Below are positions 48,064 through 61,135 of a stretch of 64,000 nucleotides of DNA, one piece after another. Location of the stretch: assembly GCA_034359265.1 (NCBI GenBank), contig CP136891.1:77182501-77246500 (forward strand), read 5' to 3'. Position 1 is the first letter of the stretch; the number at the start of each line of letters is the position of its first letter. The position numbers and the translations under genes were made by a program. The notes under the pieces were generated by a model. The model saw only the letters and a list, made by a program, of their open reading frames with translations. It was not told the origin of the DNA and did not search any database. Source of the DNA: Canna indica (taxonomy: Eukaryota > Streptophyta > Magnoliopsida > Zingiberales > Cannaceae).

Positions 48064-49229
48064 TTGCACAAGAGGTCCTAAATGTTGATAGTCTTTGGTT
48101 CTAGGGGAAAGAGGCCCTAGATGTTCCTTGGCTTCTGGGGCAAGATGCCCTGACACCACTTGGTTACCGCTTATCTTTGACATTGATGGTTAATGATTCT
48201 GGTAGGGACATGCAGAGCTGATATGCCAAGCTAGTTCCAGTTATTAGTTTGCCAAGAGCTCACCTATCATCTACGATCTGAGTTTCCTCATCAGTGGTTA
48301 TGTTTTATCAGATATATGCTTCACCTTTGGGTTTTTGTTGCTAGTTGAGGTGGTTCTTATCCTGTTTTATAGGTGTGTAGTCAATATACGCTTCCTTGTA
48401 AGTGAAATAAGCACCTGAATAGTTGTCGCTCAAATTTTTAATACATGCTACAGTGGATCACATTACCCTTCACAAAAACTATAAAGTGCATCACATTGTC
48501 TTCAAGTAATTCGGAGGGAAATTTTGCTATCATTCTCTAATTAATGCATCAACTTTATCTTTTGAGTCCTTGGTGCTCTATAGCTGGATCTAAAGCAACT
48601 TTCATTCCTATGTACAATTTTAGACAGAACAAGTTTTACGTGTATTTTCCTACAACGTTCTTGCATAGATTTAAGATTCTTTTCTACAGAATAATTATAT
48701 AATAAAATAAGGTGTGTCTAATTATGTCATCATGTTAGAAGAGATTATTCTCTTGGGTTAATTATTTAACTGTAAAAATCCGTTCCTATGAACGGTTAGG
48801 GTAACATATAACTACATAATTCTGAATTACAAATCAACGCATATAACCAGACTAAAATTAATTTAAAAGCAGTAGAAGTTTAGACTTGAGCCTCTAAATG
48901 GAGATACTCCAGAATGCTGATCCATAACTGTTGAGGTCGTAAACATTTTGTGCATGCCAAACTTACAAGAGACTCAAAAACCCTGCGCATTAACTGCCAA
49001 TCGTGCACGAGATTCTCCAAAACTCTTCGGATTAACTAGGCAAGCCAACACAATTTTGGCACTTCTATTTACACCATTCCTGTTCTAAACAAACTCAGGA
49101 TGCCCAGTTCAAACCCCTGTTTTTGTACAAAGAATTGCAATCCTATTATCTTCAATACAGGTGGCCAGGAAGGATAAACAAATATGTCAGCACCGTGCCC
49201 ATAATCTGCTTACTAGTTGTTCAATTCTT
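48064..49229. other. Convergent 3' intergenic region
   Basis: Between the stop codons of p34 (plus) and the MCD1-like gene (minus). Holds both 3' UTRs. Short imperfect repeats of a GGGGnAAGAnGCCCTnGA-type word at about 48100-48150. No further gene seen. Confidence 0.55.
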
Positions 49230-52200
49230 CTAAGGATTATTGGCTAAGGAATCAACTCCATTATTCATGAGGCCATTTTGCTGATTAGCAGAAGAACCCT
49301 GCTCCTGTGGATTCGCTGGATGCAAGGGTAGTTCATAATCATGGGCACTATTAATGTTGACTGTTTCATTAAACACTTGCTCCTGCCATAACACATGCAG
49401 AAATATAGGTTAGAATGGTTTGAAGAAAATAAAGCCAGCTGATTGTCAAAAAATCTCACAGATTTGCAATTCATTGCAGCAATATAGTTCAATAAGAAAA
49501 AACGAAAAGGAGATAATTTACATACATATGACAACATTACCAGGAATACACTAGGTTACAAATTTACCATTTTCTGAAATATTTTGCACAACTACTGAGA
49601 CAATCTGCCTTGATTAGTCCCTGCTAACACGGCAGTATAGAGAGCCTAAGAAATTTGAATGTTCTTGTCACTTTGTTGAAGTCTTACAGCATATACAACT
49701 AATGGCTTCTGTTTGACTAAAAAACTAAGACCATATTTCATGGGATAAAAGGGGATAGGATAATGGGCAGAATTTAATCCCCATTTGTTTGATTCCTAGA
49801 TCAGAACTAGATCAGAAAGAGAAAGAGATAGGATTAGAAGAGGATAAAATTGATGTTATATCTTGTGTAAACCGGATATAAAATTCATATTTAATCCTCT
49901 CTCCTATCCTATATCCTATCCTATATCCTATCCTATTTGATAAAACAAATTGACCATAAGTGATTTTTTGGACAAGTTCTTTCTTATTATCTAGAAGAAC
50001 AATATATATTCAATTGAAAGCACAATGGTAACCAAATTAGCCTTTGAAACTGAACAAATTCAGTTATTCTGTAATTTAGAAAAAGGTAATAAGCAATGTG
50101 ATGAATAAAACTATGGCTTGCTTGTTAGAAGAAATATGTGGTGGTAACAACCAATTCTAGGTATGAGAATTCTTTTCAACATGCATTCATTAAAATTACA
50201 AGATAATTAGGAAGATAGGATGCTGCTGTTATCTAGTACTGCAAATCACTGTCTTGCAAGTACAGGGGAAAAAAGTGCAGCAAGTGCAATTATAATGCAA
50301 TAACAAATGAAACCAAAGCTAAATAGTTTAAGAACTTAAAGTAGAGTAATTCTCTTGAACAGCTAATGATTTAATAGAACAATCAAATGAAACTTGCATC
50401 CTAGAAAATTAAACAACGGAGAATGGAATACTGATTTAGCCTGATGGCCCTAAAAAAGAAAGCCTAGTACTTAAGAAAAATTATACAGTCTAGGCTGTCA
50501 CATTGAATACTTATAACTGTTCATCTGCTAACACTAAACAATTTAATAAGGCTTATTACATGATTATTTACCTAGTAACGAAAACACAATGACTTGCCAA
50601 CAAAATTAATTTATCAAGTGTCAGTAACTAGTAAGGTAAAATGCACATTCACTAACCAAAATGGGAGCTTACTCTTTGCAAGGCTTGTATTTTTTTCTGC
50701 ATTGCTTCGTGTTCAGCTTTAACTCGAAATGGAACACCATCTTTTTGATATACATTATTTTGAGCCAAGTCCTCATCAATATCACTTACAGTTGTTGCAA
50801 AGGGGTGGTTAGCTGGAATCCACCTGACTGTATCAGGGTCAACATCAGGTGGTATAGAATCACCTTCTTTTAAAAATACTGTTGGCCTTTTCCATTGATA
50901 TGCACGTGATCTCCTCCTTTGATGCACTGATTTTTCCTCTGCGGTAAGAGTTACTGGAGCCAAGCGATAAACCTTCCCAAACATTTTGACTGTTGAACTA
51001 CTCTTATCAGTCTTCACAAAAGGGTTGTTAAAAGGATCATCATACTTTATTGGCTTTGAGCTGCATTATAGAAGCAGTTTCATGAATAAGATTTGATGCC
51101 TGATAAATAAATATTGTTTTCTAGAGAAACTGTATTACATCATTTATTATCTTTAAATATAATGAGAAAATATGTTTTCTAGTCACCACATTAGAAGGCT
51201 ACCTTGAGGAACTTCTGACTTAGAAATGAAGGGATGAGTATTGGCTATGATGATCACCATTATTCTCTTTTAATGTTTAATAATAGGAACATAAGCATAA
51301 TAATAAAAACACACCAACATAGTATTATCACTGGTAAATAATAATACACATAGGGCATACTAAGGGTGAGTTTACCACGAGGGAAAAATAAATAAGAGGA
51401 AGAGGAACCCATAAAGGAAAAGAAACGTAAAGGAAAAAAGAACTAAAATATTTTCCTTCCTTTTATTTAACAGAAGCGGAAGACAGGTTCTTTTTTCCTT
51501 CCCTTTCCATTGTATACTAGGAAGGAAATATAGAAAGACAATAAACTTGTATAAAGAAAATTAAATTATTATCCTTATGTATTATTTTTTAATTTAGAGC
51601 AAGGGTATTCTTGAGAATGAAATGTTTAAGTTATTCTTTTCCTCAATTTCTGTCCAATTTGAGTGGAAGCCATATGAAAGAGAGGCTACTTTCTCTTCCA
51701 TTCTTCTTTTCCTTCCTGGTAAACAAAGGAAAGGAAAAATTATTTTTATGTACAATTTTCTCCGTTTCTTTCCTTTCCCTCCTTTTTTTCCCTCATGATA
51801 AACAAACTCTAAGTATGGAGGCATGGAGCTATATGCTCCAATATCAGGATTTGGTCAGACTCGTAAATAGTAAAATGCTGATTGGTATATATCAGTTTGA
51901 CTGGGAAATTGAAACTGTGATTCTGTATAGATTGCATATACCAATGCAATCAGTAGGACACATCACATAATAACTTCATTCATCTATGAGCATGCTTGGT
52001 GTAGATATCATATGCTAGCCTCCTTTTCTGAGATCATGGGTGACTGAGGTAACATTAAAAATCCTATTATATTGATAATCAATTTAATGGCCTCAAATTA
52101 AGTAATATTTATGTTTCTCTAGTAAATATGTTTATATGGATTAATAAAAATTGGCTATCTTTACCAACATGAAGTTGAGAACTCTGTGTACCTAGAAAGT

Positions 52201-54339
52201 CATTTCTTACAATTGAAACCTTTAGAATGTTACTAACCAGAAGATGCAATTTTGACGATTTTCCTGCCACAGCATTGCTAGCCAGATATAGGTAAACTTC
52301 AAATAAACAGTGATACTGATCATAAAATGTTATAAAAATACGGTATTGCTTATCACCAGCCTATGAACTGACGAATAAACCTAGAGAAGGATTGGCCAAA
52401 AATGAAGGTAAAATGATTTACAGCATTAACAAGAAACTTCTCTGAGATGACTTACCTTTTAGCAACTTCCTAAGAAAAACTTGGATATAATAGTTAGAGA
52501 GATGGCATAATAATTCTAGTAAGAACAAAATCCAAAAGATAAAATATATATATTTTTTAATACAAGCAAAACTGGACAAGTATTTAATAATAGAACCTAC
52601 ATTCCTCTCCTATCAGATCTTAGCTGGCCTCTTCTCACAAGATCAGCAACAGAACCTTCATAGCTTCGATCCTTCCTTTTATGTATGATCTGTCTTGCAG
52701 CAATTGCTAAAATTGCAATTGCAATAGATAAACCTAACGTGAAGTTTGGAGGGCTAGTTCCCTTAAACTGAAAAAATATGATAAGCTATCAGCATGCAGT
52801 GAAAGGCAACAAAACAAACTACAAGTTTGTTTACATAGAGGATTCAAATAGCAGAATCATACAAGTTCCACCATATGTTCGGACAAGTATGGGCTGGTAC
52901 ACGTATCTACCAAGTACCAAACTGACCACATAGTATATCTAAGAAAAACATTACAAAATTATAGGGTTTATCAGGCCAGTCCGATACAGGTACCAGTTCT
53001 TACTTGGACGAGCAGACATGGGTCATTTCATTATGGTACACATCTAGTCAGAAGAAAGATGTTAATGCTTCTATTGTTTTCCCTGGCGCAGCTAGGCCAT
53101 TCTAAACTTGACATATACTGGATTTGTTCCTATGTTTATTTCTTTTGTTGAATCTATTTCATGGCTAAATAGATTATCCAGTGAAGTTTTTAGTTTTTTA
53201 GAATACAGTAATTAACATATGAACTAATCAATTATGATAAATTCAATAAGATGATATATTTGCAGTGTCTGACAAAACATAAAGATACTACTCAGAAGTA
53301 TGACAAATTAGTAAAACAAAAAAGAAAGAACCTGAAATGGTTAACAAGTACACATGGGATATGCCATATGATTCAAGGGAAAAAGACTTTTTTCCTCAAT
53401 AGATTTATGTATTTTTCTAGTTGACTTGCTGAACACATCTCTAATTCTTTATATATCTTCTGGATTTTCCAGATTCTAGTTGTCAAAAGAAAGAATTATA
53501 TATTTGAATGATTTTTTATTTTTTTATTGAGATATCAAGTTCCAATCTGGCAAGATGAGATCTGAAAGTCCAAAACTTTGCATAGTATTGTTACTTGTTA
53601 ATAAAAATTCATGTTGTTAGGCAGATATACCACCAAAAATGCTCATCCACATTCAGTTTGTTTCTATTTTCCCCTCAGATTTTAATCAACTTTCTAGTCT
53701 GTTGCTTATTTTCTTCTGATTTCAAAGCAAACTGAAATTCATTACAAGTTATTCAACATACAAGTACATCAACTACGTGCACTGCTGAATCACACTTTAA
53801 CATATTGATTAGCTATATCCTGAGTTCTGATTGGAAAAATAATTAGCAGATAAATGGAAGTTCTTCACCTAACACAAAAGAAAGAAAAAAAATTCCTTAT
53901 CATACTACAAAAGTGAATAGGAAACAAAAACTCACGACAAGGATAGCAGAAGGCAACGCATTAACCATCTCCTTAACTGAGCTAATTTTCTTCTCCAAAT
54001 CCAGTCCTTTTCTATCCACAGGCACATTTGCGTCATCATTACCACCGGAATCAAGGGCCTCGCCGGAAGCCCTAATAGTGAAAACCGAGCTCGACCTCCC
54101 ACAGCTCAATCTCAGACGACAAGAATAAAACTGACGCCGATGCACTTTCGCCAAATTGCAATGGTTGTAATAACGGAAGGAGTTCTGCAATTGGACGAAG
54201 GCGGGAGCAAAGATCGAAACTACGTCAAATAGCGAGAAAAACCGAGGCAACAAGAGCGGTGAGAAAGGAAACGGAAAAGCACCTGCCGATGAATGGACTT
54301 GAATGGGAAGGACGAAATGGGGTTGGCGGTCGATGTCAT
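49230..54339 (-). CDS. MCD1: MULTIPLE CHLOROPLAST DIVISION SITE 1 (MCD1)-like protein
   Basis: Minus strand, five coding exons: 54283-54339, 53936-54184, 52601-52767, 50673-51060 and 49230-49382, giving 337 aa. The N-terminus (MTSTANPISSFPFKSIHRQ, then Ser/Arg-rich) looks like a plastid transit peptide. A hydrophobic segment follows at about residues 110-126 (LGLSIAIAILAIAA), then a conserved region with GSVADLVRRGQLRSDRRG, KYDDPFNNPF, GKVYRLAPVTLTAEE, AYQWKRPTVFLKEGD, PPDVDPDTVRWIPANHPFAT and DIDEDLAQNNVYQK, and a variable tail. In Arabidopsis MCD1 is an inner-envelope protein that guides FtsZ ring placement; a similar role is inferred. Joining exons 3 and 4 directly gives RRGISKPIKYDDPF in phase. 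The name rests on recalled family resemblance, not on a search. Confidence 0.78.
51364..51809. mobile_element. Tourist-like MITE in the MCD1 intron 3
   Basis: 446 bp with inverted ends GGGTGAGTTTACCACGAGGG and the inverse of GAGTTTGTTTATCATGAGGG, flanked by TAA at 51361-51363 and 51810-51812. Interior rich in TTTCCTTCC/GGAAGGAAA words. Non-coding. Confidence 0.75.
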
Positions 54340-56930
54340 CACGGCCTAAACATGAAACCTGAGATGAATATTAGGGTTGATTTGGAGTTCTCGACTCTGG
54401 AGAAGTATAGCGGGCTTCGCTGAAGAACAACGTATCGGGATTTGCTTTCTTACCGGTTTATAAATCGGTATCTGATATTACGTTAGTTAACACTAGATGA
54501 GAAACACTGGTATGTCAGGATGTAAGTAACGGTTACACTGATATGTCAGGCTGTGGTTGCCCCCCCGTAATTGCTGATGGTGTTAATGAGAGTAAGATTA
54601 TGCTAGTTGAGATGGAGCTTGGTTTAGGAATTTTGGCAATGCTGGGAATCTGGGATTGGTTATTGTTTAATTAACCCCGCCAACAATACTGCTCCAGATG
54701 TTGTTTGTACCAACACGGTGACTTTAGTCACAGGAGGTTTTCTGCTGCCTTAAATCTTAATGGCTGCACTGTGTGGTCTTTCTACTTCAGTTTTATCCAA
54801 AGCAAAGGAGTTAAAAATACGAGGTGAATGCGTTCTCAGATTACCTCGAACCTGTCCAAATGTATTCTAAATGATAAGATCCAAAACTAATATTTTGATC
54901 TTTCTGAAATGCCTGGGTATTTAGTTTAGGGCAACTAAAAACCTAGCAACACTTGAATCAGAATCGAAACCAATTCAATATGTTGTTTCACTCAAATAAT
55001 ATATTTGAATAATATATTATTTCGATGAAACAACGTACTAAATACAAAAAAATTACAATCATTTTTCTTTCTCTCGTCTCTTCTTTCTCATCGTCGTTGG
55101 TGTCTTGTGAACCGACCATCACCACCAACCTCCATAGATAAAAACATCCACCACTCCTCTCTTATTTTTCATTGTCACTAGTGCCTCGAGTACCTTCGGA
55201 ATTCCTTTCCTCCTTATAAGATTCTAGACGTAATTTTAGGAATCCATGAAGACTAAGACGTGGAGAAAGAAGGTGGAGGAGAGGAAAATGTTGAAGAAGA
55301 ATTTTAGAATTTTACTTTGACTTGGATTGATCGAAAATCGACATAAATGAGAAAGAAAAAGATATTAAGTGGAGTCAACATATGCAAAGTAGAGACGATC
55401 AAAAAGTTTTGTGTTGAATACGTTATTTCACCAAAACAACATATTATTCAATATATGCTATTTTGGTGAAACAACATATCAAACCAGACCTGATTCTAGT
55501 TGGGCTACTACTGGATTTCCAAGTGTCGTGAATCAAATGCCGGGGGCATTTAGAGGAGATCAGAATATTTAATTCTGGATCTCACAATTTTTAGATCAAG
55601 TTTTGGATATGTAATTACTGAAACCAAAATTCAAATTCCAATAAATTGCTTTAAAGGCTTTCCCTCCCTAGTCACTAGTCCTTAGTCCTCTATGCTGAAA
55701 TAAAGGCCATTGTGATGATATTTTTGACTTGGATAAATCTGTTTCTGTTCACCTGGAGCTTTATCTCAAAACAAAGTCATTTACAAGGCCCACGTATTCC
55801 TAGTTCCTCCGAATTCCATCAAACAAATTTATTTCAGCAACTAGCAATATATTTAGCGTTCCTTGAATTTAGAATTTAAATATATTACAGCAAAAAGATA
55901 TCCAAAGCAATATACTACGATCTACCGGCGTTCAAGAGAGAAAAAAAGAAATATTAGCCATTTCTGAAAACCATGTCCTTTCTATCCAATTTTCGCTATA
56001 TCATTAACATAATCCCATCATTTTTAAACTCTTTATATAAATAACCAGTTTAGTAAACCAAAAAAGATGCACACAGCTCAGGTCGACAACTAAAGGATAT
56101 CTCTATAACTCAAGAGTACATATGAGCATATTAACATATTATGACTAGGAGTTGGAGGTAGTTCAACACAATCTTGCAGTTGATGAGCAAAAAATTTATA
56201 TAAATTTACTGGTTTCTTTCTTCGAGTTGTTGCTGAGTTCTTCCTCAAGTTATCTGTATTATCAAACTTCAAGACAAGATAATCCACAAAACAATTTGGC
56301 ATGGTCCAAGAAACTGCATCATCCAAATATGTAAAACGCGGACTGTGTTCTGGACTAATTTATAGTGTTGTGTGAGTAATAAAAGAAGATACCAAAATGT
56401 TGGCCAAGGTGTTCCTTATTGAAACTGAAAGTGAAAATGCATGACCAAACAAGGAAAATAAAGTCAAGTTCAAAATATGGAAACACAAATTCGGTCCATG
56501 GACAATGCCATCGAACATTGGAGGCCCATGAATTCCAGATACGAATTATGACTTCCTGTGAAAAGAAAAAACAGAGGACAATTGTGTTAACAAAGAGCAG
56601 AAAAGTATAAAATCCTTAGAAAACGTATATGCACAAAGAAGATGACAATCTGGAATTTGCCTATTATGTGAATCTAGCTACAAATTACGCAGTGAATGCC
56701 TGCAAGAAAGGAAAAGAGCAGGACAAACTGTAAACTCAGATAGCAGAAGAGTTGAGTAGAGAAGATGATTGTCTAATGATGCGGATATCAAAAAACACAT
56801 TAGATAATGGAAATGAAATAATGTTTCTGGTAGCATAAACAGAAGTTCATATTAACAACAAAATTAGTGGTGTGAAGGTGGCTTACAGAGTATGGTTAAA
56901 TGATTATCCTGAACAAAATAAGGATGTGAA
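54340..56930. other. Gene-free region with an inverted-repeat element
   Basis: Begins with the MCD1 leader and promoter. Between about 54945 and 55515, left words GAATCAGAATC and CAATATGTTGTTTCAC are mirrored at the right by GAAACAACATATCAAACC and CTGATTC, with an AATATATTATTT/AAATAGCATATATT-type match inside. This is probably an old foldback or MULE-like element without a clear duplication. Nothing else recognised. Confidence 0.45.
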
Positions 56931-56934
56931 CAAG

Positions 56935-58465
56935 AGAAAGAAAAAAACAGAAACTATACTTCTAAATTTAGAAAATGGCATTTAGGACAAAGTGCAAGTT
57001 GTTTAGACATACAAGTAAAAAATTAATAATGCAGACTACAGGATACAGTTCAAATGGTTTAGGCATCAAGGTCAAAACAAAAAATATTTAGTAACAATAC
57101 AGTCTACAGACAGTTTGCTGATAAAAGATGATGGTGAATCCATAGACTACAGGAAATGTAGGATTAAATGAAAGGCAGATGCCTGAATAGCATTCCTAAT
57201 CCAAGGTTGTTTTTTAAATATCACACAGGCCCCCAACAATCCTCGATATCATGGCAACCAACTTGAAGCATTGAACTCTGATATTTTTCAGTATTTGTGT
57301 TACAGATGATGAACAAGGAAGAGGTTATCGATGAGTGAACAACATAGAGTTATTCAAAATCTCATGGAAAAGTTGATTCTAAGCACTAATGACAAAAGAG
57401 GGAAAAAAACAGAAACTATACAACCAATTTTAGAGTCTAAAGTGGCATTCAAGATAGAGTTCAAGGTTGTCAAATGCAAAAAGTGCTCTCAAGATGCTAC
57501 ACCTCTAAAAAAACATAAGGTGATAGGTGCTAAAAAAGCAATCAAATGATACACGAATTACAAGTGTACTCCCTTGGTCAAAGATTCCTGAATAAATTGA
57601 ATGTCGAAGGTGCCAAAGTATTAATATGCATATATACATATATATGTTTGTGTGTGTGTCTGCGTGTGTGTCCAATATATATAATATGAACAAGAAAATT
57701 ATGTAATTTATAATTATATGAAACAAGTCATTGCAATTGTCTGATTCCAGCAAAATACCAAAGATCTTAAAATATTAGTGCATATTAGTACAATATATAA
57801 TATGAATAAGAAAATTATGTAGAGGGACTCTTAGTAGCTAGAACTGCCATAATGAGAGATAGACATACGCTTTTGGTACTCTTATAGCTGTAATTGCCAT
57901 AGATTTCTTCCCTAATAATTGATTTATTGTTAAAAACAAACAAAAATCACTAAAAATTTACTCAGGTGTGCCTTTTGCCTTGCCTCAAGCAAGCTCCTAA
58001 GCTCCAAAGGCATGCCTAAACCACCTCAAGGCACTTCAGATCCAAAACATATTGCCTGAGGAGCAGTTAGGTGCTTGCCTTGATAACATAGAGAGCAATC
58101 AAAATGTTTGGGCAAAAAGGTCATAACAAAGAACATTTATTAGAACATTTATTAATAGTACATAATACATACAGTTTCCTGCTAAACTGAGAGAATGAGT
58201 CAGACTCAAGAAAAATGAAGGGTTATATGGAATAAGCAGATGCCTTAATAGCATTTCAAATGCAAGATTATTCTGTTTATTACACAGCTTCCAACAGTCC
58301 TAGCTATTATGGCAACCAACTCAAAGCATTGAACTCCAAAATTGTTTCAGTATTTATGTTATGAATGAAGGGCAAGGATAAGGTTATTGGTGGTTGTACA
58401 AGGTGAACACATAAGTTGTTCAAAATCTCATGGAACATTTGATTCTAAGAACCAGTAATAGGTAG
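56935..58465. repeat. Diverged segmental tandem duplication
   Basis: A non-coding unit at about 56935-57395 is repeated at about 57395-58465. Shared words in order: AAAAACAGAAACTATAC (56943 and 57403), then GGCATTnAnGA, then TTGCTGATAAA/TCCTGCTAAAC, GCAGATGCCT, TATGGCAACCAACT, AAGCATTGAACTC and AAAATCTCATGGAA. The second copy is longer because of an insertion near 57463-58087. No protein family seen, so the unit is probably an old repeat. Confidence 0.75.
57463..58087. mobile_element. Possible hAT-like insertion in the duplicated unit
   Basis: This block is absent from the first copy of the duplicated unit. Its left end reads AAGGTTGTCAAATGCAAA and its right end is the inverse of GTTATCAAGGCAAGCACC, resembling a plant hAT family with TTGTCAAAGGC-type ends. 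The flanks (ATAGAGTT and ATAGAGAG) match in six of eight bases. It contains a GT-rich microsatellite at about 57648-57672. Borders are uncertain. Confidence 0.45.
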
Positions 58466-58469
58466 GAAG

Positions 58470-60805
58470 AGATAACACTAGGTTAAAGTAGTAGATATTG
58501 TATTTTGGCTACCAAGCAAGAACTGCAAGAGTTCAGTACTGAAGTTGCATGGGGTTACATAAGAAGAGAGGATTGTCTGATGGCATAAGGTTGTTCATTT
58601 CACAAGTACTATACACCTATGGAGTGTTACTCAACTTAGGTATACAGACATCAACCAAGAGCAGATTAATGAAAAATGGTGACAAACAAAATCCAAAGTG
58701 CATGTCTTATAATTATGCCAATCAATATGTCTGACACATCTCTCCACAGTACGCACAGTTGTTGAAGCAACTAAGGGCAAACTTCCATTGTATCTCATTT
58801 AACTGGTAACCTGCTTATGCACCAAACATTTCACACAATATTTATCAGTATTTCTTTTAGAACAACCACCAAACATTTCACACTATATTTATCAGTATTC
58901 TTTTAAAACAACAATGATCATGCTTAGCTCATGAGGATTGACCAAGCAACAGTATGTTCATATCTCATTTATATTTAGTTCAAATTTAGTTGAAGCCTTG
59001 CAGTCATTGTTTGCAATATATGCACAAAGCACGATGCTGCTGCTTTGTTAGTGTCCTTAGAATGTAAATGTATAGATGGGACCATTCCTAACAACTTAAG
59101 CTTTTCGGATAACTGGATAAGTGATGACCTCGTCAAATTCAACATAGTGTTGAAATGAATGCTAATGTCAGTTCTTTTAAGAAAACATCCCTAATTAAGT
59201 TAAGTAGGCTCATGTTGGGCTTGGACCAATCTAGTATAGTCTAGCTCGTTCACCCACAATTGAGGGAGAGTCAAGTCTAAGAATATAAATGTATAGATTG
59301 CACCACCCCAGCAGCTTCAATTTTCGGAATAAGTGATTGCACAATCAAATTGTAGGTTAGAAAATAAAGTGATTTTTCCACATCTTCTAGCATTTGAAAG
59401 GACTTTCTTCTGAATTCCAAGTGTTTTTTATGTGTGAGAACATAAATATTTCATGATGTAGCTTCATTGGTTAACCACTTAGTCGGATTCACAACAAGAA
59501 ATATTATATGATTTTATGTCAAGTCGGCAAAAGGGACGATGAGCGAAAAAGTACTATTGCTGCATCATAAACATTTAAAATTTTAAACGTACAGCAGAAA
59601 TGACTGTTTTTTTGACATGAACATACCATACTTTTTTATGTTCTTTTGTTCAGACTGGGACACATGTATACTTGATAAAGCGTGAAATATAATCTTTTTG
59701 TAGTGTTCTTTTAAGGTCATAAAGTATATTTCTATCCTAACAAAAGCCAGTTGAGCATAACTAATGGCTTGAAAAAGAAATTAGGGGAAAGAAGAAAGGG
59801 TGAGCCAGTGCATGAAGCAATCCCACTTTGGTGGGCTCTGGGGAGAAAAGTGAGCTCTGGGGAGGATTGATGTACGCAACCTTCTCCCCGCATATCAATG
59901 TGTCTCTAGGATGAGCATATTGAAGTACACAAGATTCAGGACATTTGGGACAAAAACTAGGGGATCAATGTGTAGATTAGGAGTGCAAACTATATGAAGA
60001 TGAAGTACCATATATCTTCATGCAAGCCATTCAACATTATATAAAATTTCCTTTACAAACATAAAAATATGGTCCACTGCCAAATAGGAAGTCACACCAA
60101 TTGACCTATAACTCTAATTAGCGTCAGAATATTTAACAAGCAGCATGGACCTCAAGTATTTAGATTGATAACCAAAGGCACTTGAACCTAATTAACTTAT
60201 TAGAACTCTGCACTTCAGAATAGGAACAAAAGAAGCTGATCCCAACAAAAATCACAAATTGCACACACTTAGTCATGATTCCCAATAAACTAAAGGAAAA
60301 GGAACCACAAAAGAAAAAGTTTTGCACATTTATTTTATTTTCTCTACATTAAAATTGAGCAAAATCCCCAATACTGTAAGATAAGGAAAAAGATTCTAAA
60401 CCCGATTGTTATGGAATTAACAGACACATTATTAACGCCTATCTTCAGGTGATTAGTCGCAAAAAAAGAAAAAAAAGTCTCAGTTCAATTCAATTGATCA
60501 ACAGAACAATAGAGAAACAATTCTGAACTCAGTAAACATCGTATCTTTCTCACATAGATATCCATTAGTAGAATTACTCACATAATGCAAACAAGACCTT
60601 GATTTGTAAGAATTGAAGAAAAAAAAATCCTACACACTAATCAATATCTAATTAATTTTCCATTTCCAGTTTATAAGATCTCTGAAGAGGGATACTACCA
60701 AAGTCAAATATCGAACAAAAAGCATGCATTTAACTGAATCGAGGCATAAGAAGAAGACAGCTTTGAGGACGGACGCTAACCATCAGAAATGGAAAGGGGA
60801 AGGGT
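58470..60805. other. Gene-free region; 3' side of NDUFB7
   Basis: AT-rich with no recognised gene. A diverged direct repeat, words AATGTATAGAT and TTTTCGGA followed by ATAAGTGAT and AAATT, occurs at about 59048-59140 and 59265-59355. The last 100 bases are NDUFB7 3' UTR. Confidence 0.45.
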
Positions 60806-61135
60806 TCAGGTGTTGGCGGGAGAGGGGGTGAGCGGTATGGCAGCGCCGGCTCCCTGTAGCTTCTGCGTCTTCTTCTTCTTCTTCTCCTCAAGTTCGCGGA
60901 TCTTCTGCATCTGGAGCATCCGCTCCATGACAAGCTCGTATTCGCACTTCTCGTAGGCGTGGCGCTCGACCTCGCACTTCCAGGGAAGATAGAACTCGGC
61001 GACGCGGCACTTATTGAGCGGGATTAGGAGGTGGGCGCACTGGTCGCGGTAGGGGATGGGCACCCTATTCTCCACCATCTCCTGCTGCGTCGCGATCATT
61101 GGTTTCGAAGATCCTAGCTTTACCTCCTCCGCCAT
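60806..61135 (-). CDS. NADH dehydrogenase 1 beta subcomplex subunit 7 (NDUFB7/B18)
   Basis: Single coding exon, 109 aa, close to the family's plant length. The twin Cx9C signature is complete: Cys33/Cys43 (CAHLLIPLNKC) and Cys54/Cys64 (CEVERHAYEKC). This is the helix-turn-helix fold oxidised in the intermembrane space by the MIA pathway. A Lys/Glu-rich helix follows (MQKIRELEEKKKKK), then a short variable tail. It is an accessory subunit of mitochondrial respiratory complex I. The start MAEEVKLGSS is the only Met that keeps the conserved N-terminal region. Head to head with the Rab gene, with 433 bases between the start codons. Confidence 0.96.
   Translation of the reverse strand: MAEEVKLGSSKPMIATQQEMVENRVPIPYRDQCAHLLIPLNKCRVAEFYLPWKCEVERHAYEKCEYELVMERMLQMQKIRELEEKKKKKTQKLQGAGAAIPLTPSPANT

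Noticed and set aside
49730..49965. GATAGGAT/ATCCTATC-rich patch as a MITE
   Set aside because: Inverse words are present, but I could not define ends or a target duplication well enough to call an element.
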